A stretch of 64,000 nucleotides of DNA, taken from contig JAHFRU010000003.1 of assembly GCA_023266115.1 (NCBI GenBank), positions 191,978-255,977 on the forward strand. Reading direction: 5' to 3'. This document shows positions 34,345-43,300 of this stretch, in pieces. Position 1 is the first letter of the stretch, and each line of letters starts with the position of its first letter. The notes beneath the pieces are model-generated. The model ran no database searches. It was not told where the DNA came from and saw only the letters and a program-made list of their open reading frames with translations. The DNA is from Gammaproteobacteria bacterium (GTDB taxonomy: Bacteria > Pseudomonadota > Gammaproteobacteria > VBWC01). The position numbers were made by a program, and so were the translations under genes.

Positions 34345-37300
34345 ATGTCCTGTTTGACTATTTCCCCTCGCCTGGCGGTCTTGTTGTCCGGTGCCCTGCT
34401 GTACTGTGGGGCGGTGCCGGCCGCAGATATTAACGGGTTGCGGGTCGATTTCAAGGACATCTATTCGCGCGAAGTCCTCTATCACTATTATCAAAACGAC
34501 TTCATCACGGCACTGTCACTCCCCACGGCCTTGCAGGACGGAACGATAGCAACTCGCGGATTGACTAATACCGACCTGTTGCTGGCTCAGTCGTATATCA
34601 GCTACGGGCTGCATACCGATGTCGAGGAGATGTTCCGCGCCGGTAAGACTGTGACTGCGACGCCGGCGCTGCTGGCTCGCACACAACTTGATCTTGCCCG
34701 GGCCTATTATCATCGCGGCATCTACAAGCGTGCCGAGGAGATACTGTCGCAGTCCGACTCCACATTGCCGAGCGATCTCAACGAAGAACGGCAGGTGTTG
34801 TTAGGCGATGTGCTGCTGGTACAGGGTCGCCTCGAGCGCGCCGTACAGGTGCTCAACATGCTGCGGGGCGAGTCGAACTGGACTTATTATGGTATGTACA
34901 ACCGGGCGATCGCGCTGCATCGGCTCAAGCGCGCCGACGAGGCCGTAAGCTCCCTGGAAGCGCTGGCGAGCGTGTTCAGCGACGATGAAGAGGTCAAGGC
35001 TCTGCGCGACCGGGCCAACCTGACGCTTGCCCAGATCGCGCTCAATGACAAGAATCACGAACGTGCCCGGGCGTACTTTGAAAAAATTCCCCCCACCAGC
35101 GTCTATTACGAGGAAGCGCTGCTCGGACTGGGGTGGTCCCGGACGCTGGCCGGTGATCATTATGGTTCGCTCACATCCTGGCAGAAACTCCAGAAAGGTG
35201 ATGTAACCAGCGCCCGTGTCCAGCAGGCATTGATTGCTGCGCCATTCGTGCTCGGTCAGCTCGGCGACCAGGTAACATCGCTGAAAAAGAATCAGGATGC
35301 GATCAGCGTATACAGCGCACAACTCGAGGCCATTGACGAGGCGATCAAGGCGTTGCATGAAGGGCCGCTGCTGGACAAGGTTCTTGCGCTCAAGCCGGAG
35401 TCCAAGAGCGGCGGTGTCAAGCTGACCGGCAGCTTCCTGTCTGCTCCCGGGTCGAAATACCTGGTTGAGTTACTGGCGCGTAATGAATTCCGGACAGCGT
35501 CCGTCAATTATCGCGATCTCGGTGTGCTGAGACGCTCGCTGGTGGGTTGGGATCGCGATATCAAGTCATACGGGTACGTGTTGCAGGCGCGCAAGAAATT
35601 TGACGCGCTGAAGCAGCAGCTCGACGCGTTTCACGATCGCATCGATCAATTGCTTGTTGAAGTCGATTCGCTGGCTGAAATTCATAAGGAGTATATTCGC
35701 GACCTCTGCATTACGTCGCTGAATCAGGACAAGGATAGGCTGAGGCAGTATCTGGGATTCGCTCGACTGGCAGTGGCGCAGAGCTATGACTCACAGTTTG
35801 TTCGTCAGGAAAGCGGGACTCCCGCGCCGGCCGCGGCAGCAGAAGGGGCTATCGCCGGTTCCAAAACAAATAATATGGAAAGGGCGATCGAGAACTACCG
35901 TATCTTTCTCGGGCTAGGTATCCATCACCCGCAGAACGGCTCGGTAATCCGGCGGCTCGCCGATCTGGAGATGATCAAGAGCGAGCGTGCCGAGCCAGGC
36001 ATCGCGACCAAAGACGTCTCGCCGACCGCCAGCTTCGGCCAGATTATGGAGCTGTACGATACGATCCTGAAGGCCAATCCGCGCGGTCCGGGCAACGATC
36101 ACGTCTATTATCAGCTTGCCAAGATATTCGACCTGAAAGGTGAATCGGCCAAGGCGATAGAGTGGCTGGAGAAGCTCGGGACGGATTATCCCGCCAGCAT
36201 ATATGCGGAAGAGGTCCATTTCCGTCTTGGCGAGAACTATTTCGCCAAGGGTCGCTACGCGGACGCCGAGAGGGAGTACCGGGGTGTCGTCACCAAGGGC
36301 GAGTTTTCAGCGTTTTACGAAAAGGCGCTGTATAAGTTCGGTTGGGCGATGTACAAGCAAGGCCGTTACGACGACGGTATCAAGGTCTTCTTTCAGTTGC
36401 TCGATCGCAAACTGGGCGATGCGCGGACCTGGCGTGTCGGCGAGAAACCCATCGAGCTGTCGCGCGGCGACAAGGAGCTTGCCGATGATATCTTCCGCGC
36501 CATCAGTCTGAGCGTATCGCATCTGGATGGTGTGAATTCGCTGGCGAAATACTTCTCTGAAATGGGTAATCGTACCTATCAGGTGCGCGCCTACGAGGCT
36601 CTGGCCGATTATTATCTTGAGAAGGACCGCGTTGCCGATGCCACCGAAACGCTGCGCACGTTTGCAAACCTGTATCCGGGGCACCCGCAGGCGCCGTTTT
36701 TTCACCTGAAGGTTATGGACGCCTACCGGCAGGCGGGATACAAGGCGCTGCTGCTTGAGGCGAAGACTGAATTTGCCAAGGCCAACGAGGTTGGCAGCGT
36801 CGCGTGGTTGAGTTATGGACCGGAAGTCCAGGACAAGATCCGCCCGCGTCTGCGCGAGATTATCGAAGAACTCGGCCGCTACTACCACGCCACCGCACAG
36901 AAGACCAGGGATCCCGAGGCGTACAAGGCGGCCGCCGGCTGGTACCAGTCCTATGTCCACAGCTTCCCCGGCGAGCCGAAGACCGGGGAGATCAATTACC
37001 TGCTTGCGGATATCTACACCGAAACGGGACAGCACGAGCTTGCGGCGCAAGAGTACGAGCGAACCGCGTATGACTACCCGCCACACGGCAAGGCCGCCGA
37101 TGCCGCCTACGCCGGGCTGGTTTCCCTGCAACGCGAGACACAGGGTGCGCAGGGACCGCAACAGCGTAAAGTCCGCCTCGCGATGGTTGATGGCACTATC
37201 CGCTTTGCCGAGCACTTTCCCAAGGACGCGCGCGTACCCGGCGCGATGACCAAGGCGACCCAGGAATTGTTCTCGATGGACGAGTTGGGACGTTCGGCGG

Positions 37301-38535
37301 AAGTGGCGGAACGTATACTGGTGTTGACCACGCCGCAGGACACGGAAGCGCGGCGCGAGGCATGGACGATCATTGCGCACACGGCGTTCGAGAACAAGGA
37401 TTTCCCGAAGGCCGAGTCATCCTACCAGCAGTTGCTGGGGTTCGTTCCGGCGAGCGATCCTGCCTATCAAAAGACCGTTGAGCAGTATGCGTTGTCGATC
37501 TATCGCCAGGCCGAGGCGGCCAATGCCATTGGCGACCTCGAGAGTGCGATTGCGCACTTCCTGCGCGTTGGCCAGGCGGCACCGACGTCTTCAGTGCGCG
37601 TAAACGCGGATTTCGATGCCGCCAACGCGCTACTTGCCAAGAAAGACTGGAAGGGCGCAATTGCGGTGCTTGAGGATTTCCGCCGGCGCTATCCGACGCA
37701 TGAATTGCAGGAGAACGTCACGACCAAGCTGGCAGTCGCCTACATGGAAACCAATCAAACGGACAAGGCGGCCGGAGAGTTCTCGTCGATTTCGTTCCAC
37801 GGGACGAACCCCGACCTGCAACGCGAGGCGAGCTGGCAGGCGGTAGAGTTGTACGAGAAGGCCGGCAGGGACGCGGAAGCCATTACCGCCTTGAACACCT
37901 ATCTCAACCGTTTCCCGACGCCGCTGGAGCCGGCGACGGAGGCGCGGCATCGGCTGGCGGACCATCACAAAAAAGCCGGCCAGGCCGACGAATATCATCG
38001 CTGGTTACAGGAGATCATCAAGGCCGACAAGGAGGGTGGTACACAGCGCACCGACCGGACACGTTATCTCGCGGCAAGTGCCGCTTATGAGCTGGCCGCC
38101 ATCACTATCGAACCATTTAACAGTATTAAACTGACGATGCCGCTGAAGACCAGCCTGGAAGCGAAGAAGAAGGCCATGGAAACGACGCTACAGGCGTTCG
38201 GTCAGGCGGCGGAGTACGAAGTGGCCGATGTCACGCCGGCGGCGACCTACTGGATCGCCAGTATCTACGAGGAATTCGGCAAATCCCTGATGGCGTCGGA
38301 GCGGCCGCCGGAACTGAGCGGTGAAGAGCTTGAGCAATATAATGTGCTGCTTGAAGAGCAGGCCTTCCCGTTTGAGGAAAAGGCGATCGAGATACACGAA
38401 ATCAATGCCCGGCGCGTCGCTAACGGCATCTACAATGAGTGGGTCCGGAAGAGTTTTGCCGGTTTAAGTAAGTTGATGCCGGCCCGATACTCTAAGAGTG
38501 AAAAAGGGGAGCTTTACATTGAAGCGATCAACTAA
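34345..38535 (+). CDS. Giant exported tetratricopeptide-repeat protein
   Basis: A 1396-residue protein beginning with a signal peptide (about LAVLLSGALLYCGAVPAA). Nearly all of the rest is helical repeats of TPR type, for example ARTQLDLARAYYHRGIYKRA, YYQLAKIFDLKGESAKAIEW and EVHFRLGENYFAKGRYADA. A low-complexity linker (TPAPAAAAEGA) breaks the array near residue 500. It has no enzyme motif and looks like a periplasmic scaffold. In the Agl-Glt gliding complex of Myxococcus a large TPR protein (GltD/AgnA) has a comparable role; similarity is by architecture only. The ATG at MSCLTISP is used, just after the upstream stop. Confidence 0.88.
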   Translation: MSCLTISPRLAVLLSGALLYCGAVPAADINGLRVDFKDIYSREVLYHYYQNDFITALSLPTALQDGTIATRGLTNTDLLLAQSYISYGLHTDVEEMFRAGKTVTATPALLARTQLDLARAYYHRGIYKRAEEILSQSDSTLPSDLNEERQVLLGDVLLVQGRLERAVQVLNMLRGESNWTYYGMYNRAIALHRLKRADEAVSSLEALASVFSDDEEVKALRDRANLTLAQIALNDKNHERARAYFEKIPPTSVYYEEALLGLGWSRTLAGDHYGSLTSWQKLQKGDVTSARVQQALIAAPFVLGQLGDQVTSLKKNQDAISVYSAQLEAIDEAIKALHEGPLLDKVLALKPESKSGGVKLTGSFLSAPGSKYLVELLARNEFRTASVNYRDLGVLRRSLVGWDRDIKSYGYVLQARKKFDALKQQLDAFHDRIDQLLVEVDSLAEIHKEYIRDLCITSLNQDKDRLRQYLGFARLAVAQSYDSQFVRQESGTPAPAAAAEGAIAGSKTNNMERAIENYRIFLGLGIHHPQNGSVIRRLADLEMIKSERAEPGIATKDVSPTASFGQIMELYDTILKANPRGPGNDHVYYQLAKIFDLKGESAKAIEWLEKLGTDYPASIYAEEVHFRLGENYFAKGRYADAEREYRGVVTKGEFSAFYEKALYKFGWAMYKQGRYDDGIKVFFQLLDRKLGDARTWRVGEKPIELSRGDKELADDIFRAISLSVSHLDGVNSLAKYFSEMGNRTYQVRAYEALADYYLEKDRVADATETLRTFANLYPGHPQAPFFHLKVMDAYRQAGYKALLLEAKTEFAKANEVGSVAWLSYGPEVQDKIRPRLREIIEELGRYYHATAQKTRDPEAYKAAAGWYQSYVHSFPGEPKTGEINYLLADIYTETGQHELAAQEYERTAYDYPPHGKAADAAYAGLVSLQRETQGAQGPQQRKVRLAMVDGTIRFAEHFPKDARVPGAMTKATQELFSMDELGRSAEVAERILVLTTPQDTEARREAWTIIAHTAFENKDFPKAESSYQQLLGFVPASDPAYQKTVEQYALSIYRQAEAANAIGDLESAIAHFLRVGQAAPTSSVRVNADFDAANALLAKKDWKGAIAVLEDFRRRYPTHELQENVTTKLAVAYMETNQTDKAAGEFSSISFHGTNPDLQREASWQAVELYEKAGRDAEAITALNTYLNRFPTPLEPATEARHRLADHHKKAGQADEYHRWLQEIIKADKEGGTQRTDRTRYLAASAAYELAAITIEPFNSIKLTMPLKTSLEAKKKAMETTLQAFGQAAEYEVADVTPAATYWIASIYEEFGKSLMASERPPELSGEELEQYNVLLEEQAFPFEEKAIEIHEINARRVANGIYNEWVRKSFAGLSKLMPARYSKSEKGELYIEAIN

Positions 38536-39121
38536 CTATTGTATCGCGGCTATCGGCGTGGTCTTAAGCCTGTCACTCGGTGGTTGCGGGTCCGCGCCGT
38601 CACGGCAGGCAGCCGTTCCGGTTCCGGTGGAACCGGTTGCACCGGTTCTGCTCGATGAGCAGACGCGCAGTGATTTTTCGCTGGCGACCAGCGCGTTGGC
38701 CGCCGGGCGCCTGGAGGAAGCGGAAAGGATGCTGGTCGCGTTGACCGTGGCGCATCCCGATCTCTACGGTCCATATGCCAATCTGGGGATCGTCTATGCC
38801 CGCGAAGGCAATGTCGAATCAGCGGAAAAGGCGTTGCAGAAGGCGATTACCCTGAAACCCGGCGCCGTTGAGACCTATAACCAGCTGGGGATTCTTTACC
38901 GGAATGCGGGGCGTTTCGAAGACGCCCGCAAGGCGTACGAGCGAGCGCTTGAGATTGATCCGAAATACGCCAACGCGCAGCTGAATATCGGCATTCTCTA
39001 TGATCTTTATCTGCTCGATTACAAGAACGCTGCGAAACATTACAAGCGTTACCAGCGTTTGGTGCCGGAGAAAGACGAAGAGGTTTCGATGTGGATTGCC
39101 GATCTGAAGCGGCGCCAGTGA
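38519..39121 (+). CDS. TPR lipoprotein of the TPR/Exb cluster
   Basis: A 200-residue lipoprotein. The signal sequence ends in the lipobox SLGGC, a Pro/Val-rich linker follows, and then at least three TPR motifs (PYANLGIVYAREGNVESAEK, YNQLGILYRNAGRFEDARK and AQLNIGILYDLYLLDYKNA). I place the start at a TTG that has GGGGAG 8 nt upstream and overlaps the end of the giant TPR gene by 17 nt; a GTG seven codons earlier is an alternative. An outer-membrane TPR lipoprotein is also part of the Agl-Glt machine (GltE/AglT), so an envelope-bridging role is inferred. Confidence 0.88.
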   Translation: MKRSTNYCIAAIGVVLSLSLGGCGSAPSRQAAVPVPVEPVAPVLLDEQTRSDFSLATSALAAGRLEEAERMLVALTVAHPDLYGPYANLGIVYAREGNVESAEKALQKAITLKPGAVETYNQLGILYRNAGRFEDARKAYERALEIDPKYANAQLNIGILYDLYLLDYKNAAKHYKRYQRLVPEKDEEVSMWIADLKRRQ

Positions 39122-39152
39122 CGCGATAACCGATTTTTTTGCAGTGAATACG

Positions 39153-39449
39153 ATGACCAGAAATATTTTATTCGTTTTGTTCGCAACGCTGCTGGTGTCG
39201 GTTGCGCCGGCCGGCGCGCAGGACCGCGTTGACGTGCAGGGTGCGACTATCGTCGGTGACAGCGAGTTGCCGAAGATCCTTTATATCGTCCCGTGGCGTA
39301 GTCCGTTCGACAGCAATGTCAGCGATATGTCACCGGTGAGTCTGGTTTCACCGCGTATGGCTCCCCTGGACAGGGATGAATTCCGGCGCATGCTGGATTA
39401 TGAAGACAAGATTCGCGTTAACAATTTATGGGGTGGCGCCGCCCGGTAA
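39153..39449 (+). CDS. Short exported protein of the TPR/Exb cluster
   Basis: A 98-residue protein with a signal peptide (ILFVLFATLLVSVAPAGAQ). The mature part (about 76 residues) includes KILYIVPWRSPFDSN and ends LDRDEFRRMLDYEDKIRVNN. I do not recognise a family. The KILYIVPW and end motifs look conserved in character rather than random, and the gene is in line between the TPR lipoprotein and the ExbB-type gene. A GTG three codons upstream is an alternative start. Its function is unknown. Confidence 0.75.
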   Translation: MTRNILFVLFATLLVSVAPAGAQDRVDVQGATIVGDSELPKILYIVPWRSPFDSNVSDMSPVSLVSPRMAPLDRDEFRRMLDYEDKIRVNNLWGGAAR

Positions 39450-39531
39450 TTTCCGGTTCCGGGCAAGGGGCTGCGCGGAAAACGGGAATTGGTGAAATTT
39501 CGCCGGTTCGATCACGGTTTGGCGAGTTTGG

Positions 39532-39547
39532 AATATGGGCCCATATT
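39532..39547. promoter_or_regulatory. Perfect 16-bp palindrome upstream of the ExbB-type gene
   Basis: AATATGGGCCCATATT is a perfect palindrome lying in the only sizeable gap (144 bp) inside the cluster, 46 bp before the exbB-like ATG. It could be an operator or an internal processing or terminator structure; no T-tract follows. Confidence 0.4.
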
Positions 39548-39593
39548 ACGCCGGTTGCCGGCGGTACTGACTGAGAGATGAGGAGAAAGAAGC

Positions 39594-40247
39594 ATGGACA
39601 GTTTTAATACGATCGTAAGGTTTATGCAGGAAGGCGGGATATTCATGTATCCCATTATGCTGGTTACGGCGATCGGCATTGCTATCGCGATCGAGAGGTT
39701 TATCTACCTTACCATATCGAAGAACCACAACCAGAAGATGTGGGAGTCCCTGGTGCCGATACTCGAAAGCGGCGATCACCACCAGATCATGCAAGTCGCG
39801 ACCGAGTCCGACGCGCCGATGGGCAAGGTGCTGGCCTATGGGCTGTCACGCAGTCCGCTGGCGCGGCGCCGCGATGACATGGAAACCGCGATGGAGGAGG
39901 GGCTGATGGAGATCATCCCCAATCTGGAAAAGCGCACGCATTATCTGGCAACGCTGGCGAACATCGCGACATTGCTCGGACTGCTTGGCACGATTATCGG
40001 TCTTATCCAGGCATTTACCGCGGTATCAAGCGCGGACCCGGCGGAAAAAGCCAATTTGCTGTCGTCCAGTATTTCCGTCGCGATGAATACGACGGCGTTC
40101 GGGTTGCTCGGTGCGATACCATTGCTGCTGGCACACGCGTTTTTGCAGAGCAAGACCACCAGTGTCGTTGACGGGATCGAAATGGCAGCGGTCAAATTCC
40201 TGAACGCGATCACCGGCGGCGGCCGCGTTGAAGGCGAACGTCCATGA
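39594..40247 (+). CDS. ExbB/TolQ/MotA-type proton channel
   Basis: A 217-residue inner-membrane protein with three hydrophobic segments: about residues 16-38 (YPIMLVTAIGIAIAIERFIY), 118-140 (LATLANIATLLGLLGTIIGL) and 160-182 (NTTAFGLLGAIPLLLAHAFL). The layout and the TLLGLLGTIIGLI and Thr-containing last helix are typical of the MotA/TolQ/ExbB family. These form the ion-channel ring around a dimer of ExbD-type rods and use proton flow to do work across the envelope. It overlaps the following exbD-like gene by 4 nt. In gliding Myxococcus the equivalent is AglR. Confidence 0.93.
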   Translation: MDSFNTIVRFMQEGGIFMYPIMLVTAIGIAIAIERFIYLTISKNHNQKMWESLVPILESGDHHQIMQVATESDAPMGKVLAYGLSRSPLARRRDDMETAMEEGLMEIIPNLEKRTHYLATLANIATLLGLLGTIIGLIQAFTAVSSADPAEKANLLSSSISVAMNTTAFGLLGAIPLLLAHAFLQSKTTSVVDGIEMAAVKFLNAITGGGRVEGERP

Positions 40248-40753
40248 GCAGCCGTTTCCGGAAGCCGCGTCATCACGAAGTGCCGGAACTCAACATCACC
40301 GCATTCATGAATCTCATGGTGGTGCTGGTGCCGTTTCTGCTGCTGACGGCGGTCTTCTCGCAGGTCACTATCCTTGAGTTATTTGTGCCGCCGGCGTCTG
40401 TTTCGAGCGGCGCCAACCCGGACGCGAATGACTTGCAGCTCGAAGTGATCCTGCGCAAGGACGTGCTTGAGGTGGCCGACCGGCCGGGAAGTATGGTGGC
40501 ACGCTTTGAGAAGGGCACTGACGGATACGACCTCAAGGGTTTATCCGAGGTGTTGCAGAAGATGAAGCGGCATTTTCCGGACAAGACCGACGCGCTGCTG
40601 TTGTCCGAACCGGATATCTCCTATGACCTGCTGGTGCAGGTAATGGACAAGATCAACGTCGTGGAGGTCGTTACCCCCGGTCAGGTGGTGAGGCTCGAGC
40701 TGTTCAAGGATATATCGCTTGGTGACGCACCGGTCATTGTGGAAAAGAATTGA
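40244..40753 (+). CDS. ExbD/TolR-type subunit with Asn in place of the channel Asp
   Basis: A 169-residue protein with a short cytoplasmic head, one transmembrane helix (about residues 21-42) and a periplasmic domain with an ExbD/TolR fold (LQLEVILRKDVLEVAD; DALLLSEPDISYDLLVQVMDKI). The helix begins ELNITAFMNLMVVLVPFLL. Aligned with its neighbour's EINLVSMMDIFTILVFFLL, its residue N23 stands where D29 of the partner, the proton-carrying Asp of the family, should be. It therefore may be a structural, non-proton-carrying partner. ATGA overlap with the channel gene. Confidence 0.88.
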   Translation: MSSRFRKPRHHEVPELNITAFMNLMVVLVPFLLLTAVFSQVTILELFVPPASVSSGANPDANDLQLEVILRKDVLEVADRPGSMVARFEKGTDGYDLKGLSEVLQKMKRHFPDKTDALLLSEPDISYDLLVQVMDKINVVEVVTPGQVVRLELFKDISLGDAPVIVEKN

Positions 40754-40772
40754 TAGCAGCAGGTAACAGATC

Positions 40773-41282
40773 ATGAAGATGTCGCGGCGCGCGAAGCGCA
40801 TGGAACAGCATCACAAGCGTCACAAGACCGCTGAAATCAACCTGGTTTCCATGATGGATATATTCACGATCCTGGTCTTCTTTCTGCTTGTGAATTCGTC
40901 GACCGTCGAACAGTTGCCAACAAATGCCGTCAAACTTCCCGAGTCCATCTCGGACAAAAAGCCGGAGGAGATGCTCGTGGTGATCGTGAGCGACAGCGAT
41001 ATTGTAGTCGCGGGTCGCAAGGTGGCGGATGTCGCGACTGTCGTTACATCGAACTCCGAGATCATACCGGGCCTGAAACAGGAGCTGGATTATCAGGCCG
41101 GCAAGGCGGGTCGCCGGAGCGCCGCGCCGGGTGATTTTAATGGTCAGATCATGATCATGGGAGACAAGGTGGTCCCGTACAAGCTGCTAAAGAAGATTAT
41201 GATGACGTGCAGCCAGGCAAGCTACAGCCAGATTTATCTCGCTGTCGAGCAAATGGAGACCAAGGCAGGGGGCGCGACATGA
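40773..41282 (+). CDS. ExbD/TolR-type subunit with intact channel Asp
   Basis: A 169-residue protein with a basic cytoplasmic head (KMSRRAKRMEQHHKRHK), one transmembrane helix containing the family's proton-path Asp (D29 in MMDIFTILVFFLLVNSS), and a periplasmic domain (VVIVSDSDIVVAGRKV; KVVPYKLLKKIMMTC). With the previous gene it gives two non-identical ExbD-like rods, as in the Agl motor of Myxococcus (AglQ and AglS). Its stop overlaps the next ATG as ATGA. Confidence 0.93.
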   Translation: MKMSRRAKRMEQHHKRHKTAEINLVSMMDIFTILVFFLLVNSSTVEQLPTNAVKLPESISDKKPEEMLVVIVSDSDIVVAGRKVADVATVVTSNSEIIPGLKQELDYQAGKAGRRSAAPGDFNGQIMIMGDKVVPYKLLKKIMMTCSQASYSQIYLAVEQMETKAGGAT

Positions 41283-42199
41283 GCGCCGGGGCTGCTGCCT
41301 ATCAATCGCTGGACTTGCCGTGGACGGTGCAGGCGTCTGACGAGCGTCGTTTCAAAAATATTCTATGGATCGTGCTTGCGATTTGCATCGCAATCAGCGC
41401 GGTTGTTCCGTGGCTTAACATACCGCAAGTGACACGCGAGGAGGCGGAGGCCCTGCCGCCGCGACTTGCGACGCTCATCATTGAGAAAAAAGTGGAGCCA
41501 CCACCGCCGCAGGAGGTCAAGAAGGAGGAGGAACCGACACCCGAGGAGACCAAGCAGGAGGAGAAGAAGCCGGAAGAAAAGATACAGGCTGCTCGTGAGA
41601 AGGCATCAAAGTCGGGCCTGGTCGCGTTACGTAACGAACTTGCGGACCTGCGCAGTAATCCGGCACTGGAGAGCCTGAAGAAGAATACAGCCCTGTTATC
41701 AAGTGGGCTGGAGATGATCACCAATCAACGTTCCATCATCACGTCAAACGTGGCGAGAGGAAGTGGTGGCGTTCAGGGTCAGGCGATCAATCGCAATATT
41801 GGCGTCCAGTCGCTGGCGTCGATTTCAACCACGCAAGTGGAGTCGCCAATAGGCGTTGATGACGTGAAAGTGGCGAATGACGACCCTAAAAAGCCACGCA
41901 GAAAGACCCGGAGCCTCGAGGAGATTCAGCTGGTGCTGGAGCAGAACAAAGGGGCGCTGTTCTCGCTTTACCATCGTGCGCTGCGCAGTGATCCGTCCCT
42001 GCAGGGCAAGGTTGTTCTTGAGCTGACAGTGGCGCCCAACGGCGTGATCCTCGACTGCAAGGTAGTTTCCAGCGATGTGCGGGACGATGATTTTCTGCGC
42101 AAGCTGGTGGCGCGGGTGAAGTTGTTCGATTTTGGTACCAAAGATGTCGAAGAGATGATCGTGACCTACCCGATCGATTTCCTGCCTACTTCCGGATGA
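41279..42199 (+). CDS. TonB-like protein with AgmX/PglI (GltG/GltJ)-type C-terminal domain
   Basis: A 306-residue single-pass protein. A cytoplasmic head is followed by one transmembrane helix (ILWIVLAICIAISAVVPWL) and a Pro/Glu/Lys-rich spacer (about residues 65-100), then a helical region. The C-terminal domain (about 215-300) contains ALFSLYHRALRSDPSLQGKV and DCKVVSSDVRDDDF, features I associate with the AgmX/PglI C-terminal domain of gliding proteins GltG and GltJ. It resembles a TonB-type energy-transducing arm reaching through the periplasm. It starts by ATGA overlap with the second exbD-like gene and closes the cluster. Confidence 0.88.
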   Translation: MSAGAAAYQSLDLPWTVQASDERRFKNILWIVLAICIAISAVVPWLNIPQVTREEAEALPPRLATLIIEKKVEPPPPQEVKKEEEPTPEETKQEEKKPEEKIQAAREKASKSGLVALRNELADLRSNPALESLKKNTALLSSGLEMITNQRSIITSNVARGSGGVQGQAINRNIGVQSLASISTTQVESPIGVDDVKVANDDPKKPRRKTRSLEEIQLVLEQNKGALFSLYHRALRSDPSLQGKVVLELTVAPNGVILDCKVVSSDVRDDDFLRKLVARVKLFDFGTKDVEEMIVTYPIDFLPTSG

Positions 42200-42297
42200 T
42201 CGCCTGACGGCGTTACTATAGCCTGACGGTTTTCGATCACGAACCAGAAAAGAACAGCGGTTATCGCCACAGATGACCGCGCATATCCGGCCCGTCT

Positions 42298-43293
42298 ATG
42301 CCACAACGTGTGGAACAATTGAAGCGCTGGCTGCGTAACACGCTCGGCCATGTCGATTTTCAGATAACGCCGGCATCCAGCGACGCCAGCTTCCGGCGTT
42401 ATTTTCGTGTTGCCTGCGACGGGCAGACCCACATCGTCATGGACGCGCCCCCCGACAGGGAAGACTGTGGACCTTATTTAAGAGTCGCGAGCGCCTTTCT
42501 TGACGCCGGCCTGAACGTTCCCCGTGTGCTCGATAGCGACACGCAGCTGGGGTTTTTGCTGCTGACGGATATGGGTGACCGATTGTATCTCGATGCGCTG
42601 GATAATCAGACGGCCGGGCCGTTGTATGACGATGCAATAGACGCCTTGCTGCGCCTGCAGCGGCACGGCGCCGGTCGGGAATCCTTTCTTCCGCCGTACG
42701 ATCACGCGTTGTTGATCAAGGAAATGACACTGTTCGGCGACTGGTACCTGGGCCGGCATCTGGGGCTGTCGCTGGGTGCCGCGCAGCAACGCACGCTCGA
42801 CAGCGCATACGATTTTCTTGCCGCGTCAGCGCTGGAGCAACCACGGGTCTGGGTGCATCGCGATTATCATTCCCGCAATCTGATGGTGACCGGAACGAAC
42901 AATCCCGGTGTGCTCGATTTTCAGGATGCCGTCACCGGTCCGGTGACCTATGATCTGGTGTCGCTGCTGCGGGACTGTTATATCGCCTGGCCGCGCGATG
43001 CCGTCGAGCGTTGGGTAGAAAATTATTTTGGCCGGGCGCAAGCGGCCGGGTTGCTGGGTGGAGTGCAGTTTATGGCGCTATTACGCTGGTTCGATCTGAT
43101 GGGTGTGCAGCGGCACCTGAAGGCAACCGGAATATTTGCGCGGCTGAAACACCGCGATGGCAAGCCCGGTTATCTGCGCGATATTCCGCGCACACTTGGT
43201 TACGTGCTGGACGTCAGCGGTCGTTTTCCGGAGCTCGCCGAACTGAGAAAATTTCTTGATACCGCAGTCGTGCCGCGATTGGCGGCGTTCTAG
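42298..43293 (+). CDS. amgK: N-acetylmuramate/N-acetylglucosamine kinase AmgK
   Basis: AmgK phosphorylates MurNAc or GlcNAc at the anomeric carbon for cell-wall recycling that bypasses de novo UDP-MurNAc synthesis. The 331-residue aminoglycoside-phosphotransferase-fold protein has the catalytic loop WVHRDYHSRNLMV and the metal-binding GVLDFQDAVTGP. Its nucleotide loop is in SSDASFRRYFRV. In pseudomonads amgK is divergent from lptD and is followed by murU. Here lptD is 9 kb away because the TPR/Exb cluster intervenes, and no murU follows. Confidence 0.88.
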   Translation: MPQRVEQLKRWLRNTLGHVDFQITPASSDASFRRYFRVACDGQTHIVMDAPPDREDCGPYLRVASAFLDAGLNVPRVLDSDTQLGFLLLTDMGDRLYLDALDNQTAGPLYDDAIDALLRLQRHGAGRESFLPPYDHALLIKEMTLFGDWYLGRHLGLSLGAAQQRTLDSAYDFLAASALEQPRVWVHRDYHSRNLMVTGTNNPGVLDFQDAVTGPVTYDLVSLLRDCYIAWPRDAVERWVENYFGRAQAAGLLGGVQFMALLRWFDLMGVQRHLKATGIFARLKHRDGKPGYLRDIPRTLGYVLDVSGRFPELAELRKFLDTAVVPRLAAF

Positions 43294-43300
43294 AATCGCG

